Assembly: GCA_944363035.1 (NCBI GenBank) | Contig: CALVTS010000008.1 | Coordinates: 1-64,000, forward strand | DNA: 64,000 bases | From: an uncultured Clostridia bacterium | Lineage (GTDB): Bacteria; Bacillota; Clostridia; Christensenellales; CAG-917 | Direction: 5' to 3' | Shown here: one piece after another, positions 55,219 to 62,600 of the stretch | Position numbering within the stretch: the stretch's first letter is position 1 | Layout of the letters: every line of letters begins with the position of its first letter | Translations under genes and position numbers: made by a program | The notes under the pieces: generated by a model | Database searches by the model: none | Told to the model about the DNA's origin: nothing | The model's input: the letters and a program-made list of their open reading frames with translations, nothing else

Positions 55219-56283
55219 ATGAGCAAATATCCCGATTACATCTCAGAAAAGCGCCGTCCCATCCCCACTCCCGAGTGCATCGTGGAAAACGGACAGGCAC
55301 ATTTCGGCACATTTGACAAGCCTTTCAGAAAACTTAACCTGATAGATTGCGAAAAACCCTGCGGCAAGCTCATGCCCGACTGCATGAAAAAGGGACGCCT
55401 CACCGAGTGGGAAGCCTTTGAGGTGCATCTTGACGAAGGCGCGCTCGTCTCGGCGATATACAACACGGGTCCCTTCGGGTTCTCCATTTTCATCTGGTTC
55501 GACAAGCGCAACGGCAAGATCTACAAGTGGCGCAACATAGTCCCCGTCAAGAAGGCGAAGGTCGCGTCTCAGCTTGTGAGCGACTACTGCGAACTCAAAG
55601 TCAAAAAGAGCGAGTACGTCATCAAGAACGACCTCATGAACGGCAAAGCCTCCGCAAAAGGCTGGACGGAGGGCAAAAGCGGTCGCTTTGAGATCGATAT
55701 GTCCGTGGAAAGGCTTTCTCCTCCTTCCAACGTCTCCATACCCTTCGGGCCCAACAAGCCGCTCTACTCCGAAAAGGATTTCTTCAAGGCGACGGGATAC
55801 ATCGTCGTCAACGGCGAGAAGTTTGTCACCAACCAAAACTCCGTCAGCATAATCGACGACCACAAGGGATACTACCCCTATCTTGCGCACTATGACTGGC
55901 TCACCACCATGGGCAGATGCGAGATAGACGGCGAGAAGAAATATTTCGCTTTCAACCTCACCCGCAACCAGTCCGTCGATCAGGACGCCTACAACGAAAA
56001 CCTCATCTGGGTGGAAGGCGAGAGCTTCCCCCTGCCTCCCGTCACCTTCGAGCGCGAGAGCCGCAAGGCGAAGACCTGGCGCGTCCGCGACGAGCACGGG
56101 TGCGTGGACATCCGCTTCGAGATCGAAAACGTGTTCTATATGCCCATGCACTTCCTGGTGGTGGACGTCTATTACGCCCTCCCGTTCGGCAAGATCTACG
56201 GCTACGTGAAGGACACCAACGGCAAAAAGTATGTCGTTGACGGTATGCTCGGCATCGGCGAGGACAAATCCACCAGGATGTGA
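55219..56283 (+). CDS. DUF2804 family protein
   Basis: The 354-residue protein matches the DUF2804 family, whose function is unknown. Typical features are the opening PTPECIVENGQAHFGTFDKP, GTGPFGF-type NTGPFGFSIFIW, the HYDWLTTMGR segment in the middle, and FNLTRNQSVDQDAYNENL. No signal peptide or membrane segment is seen. ATG 55219 has GGAGG eight bases upstream; the ATG at 55213 is too close to that site. It is a single gene with a strong terminator. Family members often sit alone, so context gives no role. Confidence 0.8.
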   Translation: MSKYPDYISEKRRPIPTPECIVENGQAHFGTFDKPFRKLNLIDCEKPCGKLMPDCMKKGRLTEWEAFEVHLDEGALVSAIYNTGPFGFSIFIWFDKRNGKIYKWRNIVPVKKAKVASQLVSDYCELKVKKSEYVIKNDLMNGKASAKGWTEGKSGRFEIDMSVERLSPPSNVSIPFGPNKPLYSEKDFFKATGYIVVNGEKFVTNQNSVSIIDDHKGYYPYLAHYDWLTTMGRCEIDGEKKYFAFNLTRNQSVDQDAYNENLIWVEGESFPLPPVTFERESRKAKTWRVRDEHGCVDIRFEIENVFYMPMHFLVVDVYYALPFGKIYGYVKDTNGKKYVVDGMLGIGEDKSTRM

Positions 56284-56404
56284 CTTTGAGGCGGGTTGCT
56301 CCGACAGAGGCGCCGCCCGCACACCGACGGGGATACCAAGGGAGTCTCCTTGACCCCGCGAGAGGCGTCATGCCGCTCTGCCCGCGATTTTACATCATAA
56401 TGCG

Positions 56405-56440
56405 CCGAAGGCTACGGTCTCATCCGTAGCCTTCGGTTTA
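56405..56440 (+). terminator. Terminator after the DUF2804 gene
   Basis: CCGAAGGCTACGG, six-base loop, CCGTAGCCTTCGG, TTTATTT. Confidence 0.88.
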
Positions 56441-56448
56441 TTTCATTT

Positions 56449-56531
56449 CGGATCGAGATGATAAATCGAGTCCGAGGACGCCGATCTCCGCCCGAAGCTC
56501 GGCATTTGCCTTGCCGATACGGTGGGGAAGA
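56449..56531 (+). mobile_element. Left half-copy of the 279 bp element family (degenerate)
   Basis: GACGCCGATCTCCGCCCGAA and TTTGCCTTGCCGATACGGTG align with the left half of copy 1. Identity is low, so this is an old copy. It lies just behind the stop of the XRE membrane regulator. Confidence 0.6.
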
Positions 56532-56562
56532 AACCCTCCCCTGTCTCACGCATCGGCGCGGC

Positions 56563-57057
56563 TCAGGCGAACAATTCGATGAGCAGAGTGACTGCGGCGA
56601 GCAGGAATACTGCGGCTATCGCGACGCGCGATATGATGTATGCCGTCGCGTTTTCGCGGTCGGCGCGGCGTTTGTAGGCGGGCTTCGAGAGCAAGGCGCA
56701 CGCGATGAAAGCTCCCGCCGCCGCTATGCATCCCAAGGAACACCACTTGCTGAGATACGCCGTCATGAAAGCGAATGCGACGGTGAGCGCAAATGCGCAC
56801 AGAGCGGGTATCCTGAACGCCTTTGCCTTTTTGTCCTCCGCGAGCCGCGCGCTCCGCACGTCGTCGTCGGAGACCAGCTCATCCAACGTCACCCCGAAGA
56901 GCAGGGATATCTGCTTCATCGTGTCCAACGCGGGCAGTCCCCTGTCGTTCTCCCATTTGGACACCGCCGTGCGCGTGACGTAAAGTTTGTCGGCAAGCTC
57001 CTCCTGAGTGATGCCGTTTTGTTGACGCAGACTTTTGAGTTTTTCACCGAATGTCAT
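56563..57057 (-). CDS. XRE-family regulator with three membrane helices
   Basis: The 164-residue protein has an N-terminal XRE/Cro helix-turn-helix (residues 1-65: MTFGEKLKSLRQQNGITQ, ELADKLYVTRTAVSKWEND). Three hydrophobic segments follow (ALCAFALTVAFAFMTAYL, CIAAAGAFIACALL, RVAIAAVFLLAAVTLLIEL), so the DNA-binding domain is probably tethered to the membrane. Proteins of this layout are common in Clostridia, and their signals are mostly unknown. ATG 57057 has GGAGGTGACC upstream. No obvious target gene is divergent from it. Confidence 0.85.
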   Translation of the reverse strand: MTFGEKLKSLRQQNGITQEELADKLYVTRTAVSKWENDRGLPALDTMKQISLLFGVTLDELVSDDDVRSARLAEDKKAKAFRIPALCAFALTVAFAFMTAYLSKWCSLGCIAAAGAFIACALLSKPAYKRRADRENATAYIISRVAIAAVFLLAAVTLLIELFA

Positions 57058-57259
57058 TGCGGTCACCTCCTGCAAAAAGCATACTTCCGCGCCGTAAAAA
57101 AGTCACGACACTTTCCGTCACGTTCACGGAGAATCATGAAATAAACCGAATGGCGCGGACAAAACCGCAAATGCACGGCGCATTGTTTATAAAATTCGGG
57201 GGTGTGGGCATCACATCCCCACCGGGGTCAAGGGGTGGAGCCCCTTGGGCGCTCCCCAT

Positions 57260-58261
57260 CTACTCGGCGATGGCGACGCCGATGTGCTCCACTCCCAAAA
57301 TGTCCGCGCGGTCGCGGGCGTTGAAATAGAGACGGAGGGACCCGTCGGGAGCCTGCACCAGGTGAGAGGCGTAGACGAACTGCGACATCCAGCCTCCGTC
57401 GCGGGAGGGCGCGACAAGGGTGCGGGCGAACTCGAAATGCACGCCGTCCTCGGAGCGCAAAAGGTTTATCGCGGACTCCGAACGCTTCCCCACGCGGTAG
57501 ATGCCGTTCTGTATGCCCGCATAACCGTCCGCAAGGCGGTACACTTTGAGGCACCCGGAGCAAAGATTGAAAAGGGGCTGTTCGGGGTCGGGACGGAGGA
57601 TGGGCGCGTCCGCTTTTTTATAATCCGCGTCGGGCCGCGCGCTTCTCGCGAGGCAGACGAACGTAGGCTCGCTGAACCCGCAGTCGGGGACGAATGTGAG
57701 CCCCGCCGAATAATATAGGGAATAGCCGCCATTGTCGCGTATCACGAAAGGATTGGAAAGGGAGTGCCCCCTCCTGCCCGCCTGTTCGTAGGGGCGGTCG
57801 TAGCCGAGGACGGGGAAAGGCTCTGAAAAATGGACGAGATCGCGGCTTTTCACCGCCCATATCTCGGACTTCCAATCCCCGCCGACCAGAGTGAGCCCGC
57901 GCGCGAGAAGGGGAAGTACCCGCTCGTAAAAGAGGATGTAGCCCTCCTCCGTTTCGAGGACGCTCGGACGCATGGCACGGGAGACTATCTTCCTGCCTTT
58001 GCCAAAGCCGTATCCGTCGGCGGAGTCATAAATAAAGACCCCTTCGAGAGTGTGCGCAAAGAGCTTCCACCTGCCGTCGGGAGTGCGGTCGGGAGTGAGC
58101 ACGAAAGGGTCTGCCACCACGGTGGAAAAGCCGTGACGGCGAAGTATCGGGTTGCCCCCATACATACGGAACTCCGCATCAAACAGGGCTTCAAATGTCA
58201 AATTCTGCATATAAACATCATTTTCAGCCGCTCTGCCGATCACAGGACGGGCGGACATCAT
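57260..58261 (-). CDS. Five-bladed beta-propeller glycosidase-like protein
   Basis: The 333-residue protein resembles the beta-propeller glycosidases or phosphorylases of the GH43/GH32/GH130 kind. Blade motifs are STVVADPFVLTPD, WKLFAHTLEGVFIYDSADGY, RAMRPSVLETEEGYILFYER, WAVKSRDLVHFSEP and HSLSNPFVIRDNGGYSLYYS. Acidic residues in VADPF and a later Glu are plausible catalytic positions, but the family cannot be fixed. ATG 58261 overlaps the stop of the upstream gene (ATGA), so the two are translationally coupled. No signal peptide is seen. Confidence 0.65.
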   Translation of the reverse strand: MMSARPVIGRAAENDVYMQNLTFEALFDAEFRMYGGNPILRRHGFSTVVADPFVLTPDRTPDGRWKLFAHTLEGVFIYDSADGYGFGKGRKIVSRAMRPSVLETEEGYILFYERVLPLLARGLTLVGGDWKSEIWAVKSRDLVHFSEPFPVLGYDRPYEQAGRRGHSLSNPFVIRDNGGYSLYYSAGLTFVPDCGFSEPTFVCLARSARPDADYKKADAPILRPDPEQPLFNLCSGCLKVYRLADGYAGIQNGIYRVGKRSESAINLLRSEDGVHFEFARTLVAPSRDGGWMSQFVYASHLVQAPDGSLRLYFNARDRADILGVEHIGVAIAE

Positions 58262-58980
58262 TTGGTCACGAGGTACAGCCTGAGGAGCTCCTCCATCGCG
58301 TCCACGTCTTTGGGGCACAGTTTGTGCGCGGCAAGGGCGCGTTTCACCCCCAGCCACATGGCTTTTATCATGAGCACGTCGCGGGAGTCGAGCGCGGCTG
58401 AGTAGCCCTCCAACATCAGGAGGATATCCTTTCTTTCGTCATCGGGGAGGGAGGACTCGTCCACGGCGTGCACCAGGGCGATGAGCAGGGATTCCGTCTG
58501 CTTCTGCAAGCCGTCGGGAGCGAACTCCACCATGCGTTCCACAAGAGGCGCTTCCTCCTTGACGCCCTCCACGACGAGGCTGACTATCGCGAGCTTGAAC
58601 TTTTCAAGCATATCCGCACAGCACGCCGCCATGCTCTCCCCGCGGGAGAGGGCGGGATAGTGGTCGGCGCAGAAGGTGATGAAATCCTCTCTGCCGTCGT
58701 CGAACTCCACCAAAAGCCCCGCGACGAGGGGAACGAGGGTCTTGGGAGCGGTCGGGAGCCTGAGCACACGATACTCCCCCGCTTTGCCGAGGGCTTTGCG
58801 CTTTTCGGCGGCGTAATCGAAGCCTTCGTTGCAATAGGCGAGCACGGTGCGGAACTCGCCGTAATACGCCAGGCATTTGAGGACGGACTTTATCTTTTTC
58901 TCCGCCATAATGAGCCCTGCGCTTTCGAGATCGTCCAATGCGGCGACGAGCGCCTCTATTCCTTCACCGGTATATTCCAT
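58258..58980 (-). CDS. Hypothetical helical protein coupled to the beta-propeller gene
   Basis: I do not recognise this 240-residue, largely alpha-helical protein. It begins MEYTGEGIEALVAALDDLES, which could be a small winged-helix-like segment, and contains a run of helices with paired cysteines (KCLAYYGEFRTVLAYC, AACCADMLEKF). The start is taken at 58980 because GGAG lies five bases upstream, and because ATG 59004 falls within the -10 box of the promoter and cannot be translated from that transcript. It overlaps the following gene by four bases. Confidence 0.65.
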   Translation of the reverse strand: MEYTGEGIEALVAALDDLESAGLIMAEKKIKSVLKCLAYYGEFRTVLAYCNEGFDYAAEKRKALGKAGEYRVLRLPTAPKTLVPLVAGLLVEFDDGREDFITFCADHYPALSRGESMAACCADMLEKFKLAIVSLVVEGVKEEAPLVERMVEFAPDGLQKQTESLLIALVHAVDESSLPDDERKDILLMLEGYSAALDSRDVLMIKAMWLGVKRALAAHKLCPKDVDAMEELLRLYLVTK

Positions 58981-59002
58981 AATAGCTCCGAGGTTTTTTT
59001 TC

Positions 59003-59031
59003 ATTATACCACGGCGGAGGAGAATAATCAA
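59003..59031 (-). promoter_or_regulatory. Promoter of the helical protein/beta-propeller unit
   Basis: On the minus strand TTGATT (59031-59026), a 17-base spacer and TATAAT (59008-59003). It decides the start of the following gene. Confidence 0.8.
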
Positions 59032-59159
59032 CGGTGGGTATCTTTCCCCTCTCTTCCGCCTTGAAGCCCCGCCCTCCTCGCGGAGGCAAACGCCGATATG
59101 CGCGTGAGGGGCTCGCCGCCGCCGAAATACGCTCAAAAAGGACATCGACGTCAAATTCC

Positions 59160-59189
59160 TTTACATATATGCGTTGAATGCGATATAAT
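59160..59189 (+). promoter_or_regulatory. Promoter of the HPr-like gene
   Basis: TTTACA (59160-59165), an 18-base spacer and a perfect TATAAT (59184-59189), 36 bases before the ATG. Confidence 0.75.
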
Positions 59190-59225
59190 CACGTTGAAAA
59201 GAATTTTTGAAAGGAGTGCACCCCC

Positions 59226-59453
59226 ATGAAATCCGTACAGATCAAGCTCGACACCGCCGAAGCAGTCAAAAAGTTTGTCAACATCACCGCGCGTTGCGAC
59301 TTCGACCTCACCCTGAAAAGCGGCAAATACGTCGTGGACGCCAAATCCATACTGGGCATCTTCAGCCTCGACCTCGATGAGCCCATCGTCCTGGAAATAG
59401 GCTCCGACGACTGCGAGGAGCTCCTCGCCTCCCTCGCGCCCTTCATGGCGTGA
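59226..59453 (+). CDS. HPr-fold protein lacking the phosphoryl-carrying histidine
   Basis: The 75-residue protein aligns with HPr of the sugar phosphotransferase system: VKKFVNITARCDFDLTL matches the first helix and second strand, and AKSILGIFSLDLDEP matches the regulatory Ser46 region. The stretch that in HPr carries GIHARP with His15 is missing, so it cannot accept phosphate from enzyme I. The serine is kept, so regulation by HPr kinase and a CcpA-type role, as in Crh, are conceivable. AAAGGAG precedes the ATG. It is a single gene with its own promoter and terminator. Confidence 0.78.
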   Translation: MKSVQIKLDTAEAVKKFVNITARCDFDLTLKSGKYVVDAKSILGIFSLDLDEPIVLEIGSDDCEELLASLAPFMA

Positions 59454-59472
59454 CGCACCTCCCCCTCCGCAC

Positions 59473-59503
59473 AAAAGCCGCTCCACTCGAGCGGCTTTTT
59501 CCA
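59473..59503 (+). terminator. Terminator after the HPr-like gene
   Basis: AAAAGCCGCTC, CACTC, GAGCGGCTTTTT. Confidence 0.9.
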
Positions 59504-59518
59504 CGCCTTCATCCCCGT

Positions 59519-59597
59519 CTCGGACAAAAATAATACACCCCGCCTCGGAGCAACTCTTTTCGGCGCTTCTCTTAGCCGAAACCTGCCGATATGCAAA
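59519..59597 (-). mobile_element. Right half-copy of the 279 bp element family
   Basis: CGCCTCGGAGCAACTCTTTTC, GGCGCTT and CCTGCCGATATG align with the start of copy 2 (38748-38815). It is a short remnant next to the LRR gene terminator. Confidence 0.7.
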
Positions 59598-59631
59598 AAA
59601 CGAACGGGCGAGGACCCCAAAGCCCTCGCCC
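59595..59631 (-). terminator. Terminator after the LRR surface protein gene
   Basis: On the minus strand GGGCGAGG, loop, CCTCGCCC, GTTCG, TTTTTT. Confidence 0.8.
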
Positions 59632-59672
59632 GCCCTCTGCGCGAATATGTGCGGAAAACCCGCCTTTTCACC

Positions 59673-62600
59673 TCAAACGCTCACCGTCCCGTCCGAACAC
59701 TCCACGTACTTGAGCGAACTACCCCAGTTCCAATAATAGCCGTCTTTCTCGATCGCATTCCACTCCTCAACTGTCCCATCAAACCTAACGTAGGTCAAGC
59801 CATCGCAATAAGCAAAGGTATAATTACCTATGCTCATCACGCTGTCTGGGATGGTGATGGAGGTCAAGCCGTCGCAATGCTCGAAGGCACCATCTCCTAT
59901 GCTTGTCACGCTATCTGGAATGGTGACGGAGGTCAAGCCCGTGCAACCCGAGAAGGCATAGTTTCCTATGCTCGTCACGCTGTCGGAGATGGTGACGGTG
60001 GTAAGAGAGTCGCAATAAGCAAAGGCAAAGTTGCCTATGCTCGTCACGCTGTCCGGAATGGTGACGGCGGTCAAACCCGTGCAACCCGAGAAGGCTGAAG
60101 AGCCTATGCTTGTCACGCTGTTACCTATGGTGACGGAGGTCAACTCACTACAATAAGCGAAAGCATAGTCATAAATCGCATAGTTCTCAACAAGAGTCCC
60201 GTCATATGCTGTAAAAGATGAGGGGAAGGCAAGCTCCGTCTCGGAGCCATAATATCCCATCAAATATCCTTGTCCACCATCATAGAAAACGCGGTAGCCG
60301 TCCTCCGTATCCGTAAGCCACGAACCGCCCTCTTCCGTATAAATATGCTCAGCATAGTATCCTACATCGCCGTGAGCAGACGAACCTGCTACTATATCAA
60401 GGTCGCTCTTGTTGTAAACTTCAACCAGTTTATTGCAACCCCAGAATGCAGAATCCCCTATGCTCGTTACGCCATTACCTATTGTGACGGAGGTCAAGCC
60501 GTCGCAATCATAGAAGGCATAATCACCTATGCTCGTCACGCTGTCCGGGATGACAAGATCGGTCACCAACTCGCCATTCAGATACAGATCATGCGCATAG
60601 TAAAGCGGGTTGGAATCATAATCACTAAACTCTATACCGCACCATGCGGCAAGGTCTGTGATGTGGACTGCCGTCAAAACACCGCAGTCATAGAAGGCAC
60701 TCACGCCTATGCTCGTCACACCCTTCCCGATGGCGACGGAGGTCAAGCCGTCGCAATAAGAGAAGGCAGAATCCCCTATGCTCGTCACGCTGTCAGGGAT
60801 GGTGACGGTGGTCAAGCCGTCGCAACCCGAGAAGGCATCATCACCTATGCTCGTCACACTATTCGGGATGGTGACGGTGGTAAGAGAGTCGCAATAAGCA
60901 AAGGCACGCTCACCTATGCTCGTCACGCTGTCCGGGATGGTGACTGCCGTCAAAACACCGCAGTCATAGAAGGCACTCACGCCTATGCTCGTCACACCCT
61001 TCCCGATGGCGACGGAGTTCAAGCCGTCGCAACCCGAGAAGGCCCACTCACCTATGCTCGTCACGCTGTCCGGGATGGTGATACTCGCGCCATTATATCC
61101 TGCGAAAGCATAGTCCCCGATTTCCGTAATTTGCGGGTCGGCACCCCAGTTGATTTCTGCCGTGCAACCATAGAAGGCATAATCACCTATGCTCGTCACG
61201 CCATCGGGAATGGTGATCGAGGTCAAGCCCGTGCAATTACGGAAGGCATAATCACCTATGCTCGTCACACTGTCGGGGATGGCGATTGAGGTGAGAGAGG
61301 TGCAACCATAGAAAGCATCACTCCCTATACTCGTCACGCTGTCCGGGATGGTAATAGAGGTCAGATTCGTGCAGCCCTCGAAAGCAGAAGAACCTATGCT
61401 CTCTCCACTCGTCAGGACTACTTCCTGCAAGCTGTCCTGCGGAATAGAACTGATCGCAAGGGTAGGCATCGTTGCCGAGCTTATGTTGTTACACCCCGAG
61501 AAAGCACCATACCCTATGCCCGTCACGCTGTCCGGAATAGTGACGGAGGTCAAGCCGTCGCAACCATAGAAGGCAAAGTTGCCTATGCTCGTCACGCTAT
61601 CAGGAATGGTGATACTTGCGCCATCATATTCTGCGAAAGCATAGTCCCCGATTTCCGTAATTTGTGGATCATCTCCCCAAACGATATCCGCCGTGCAATT
61701 CCGGAAGGCATAAGCCCCTATGCTAGTCACGCTGTCCGGAATTACAATGGAGGTCAAGCCCGTGCAATCCTGAAAGGCATGATCCCCTATTCTCGTCACG
61801 CTGTCCGAAATGGTGACGGAGATCAAACCCTTGCAACCATTGAAGGCAGAATCCGCGATACCGCGCGTTCCCTCCCGCAATTCGACAGATGTCTCATATG
61901 TGTCACATTCTATCACCCATCCGTCAACATAACTTACTCCGTTCTCTTTCTCTATCAAAGTAGTGTAATCCGAGAAGGCATTATAACCTATGCTCGTCAC
62001 GCTATCAGGAATGGTTATGGAATTTAAACTGGTGCAATTATGGAAAGCATAGCCATAAATCGCATAGTTGTCAACAAGAGTCCCGTCATATGCCGTGAAA
62101 GATGAGGGCAAATCAAGCTCCGTCTCGGAAGCATAATATCCCATCAAATATCCTTGCTTACCGTCATAGAAAAAGCGGTAGCCGTCCTCCGTATCCGTAA
62201 ACCACGAACCGCCCTCTTCCGTATAAATATGCTTGACATGGTATCCTAAGCCGTGATCTATTGAGCCTGCTAATATATCAAGGTCACTCTTGTTGTAAAC
62301 CTCGATAAGCCTGTAACAATCGGTGAAGGCCCAAATCCCTATGCTCGTCACGCTGTCCGGAATAGTGACGAAGGTCAAACCCCTGCAATAATAGAAGGCA
62401 TAATCGCCTATGCTCGTCACGCTGTTGCCGATGGTGACGGAGGTCAAGCCGTCGCACCACGAGAAGGCATAATCACCTATGCTCGTCACGCTGTCCGGGA
62501 TGGCGATGGAGGTCAAACCTGTACAACCCGAGAAGGCATAATCACCTATGCTTGTCACATCGTTCGGGATGGTGATGGAGGTCAACTCGGTGCAATTACA

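Noticed and set aside
60270..61289. Plus-strand repetitive frame inside the LRR gene (YARHAVRDGDGG-type repeats)
   Set aside because: It is the complement of the 69-base LRR-encoding repeats. The repeat period and conservation are explained by the minus-strand protein.
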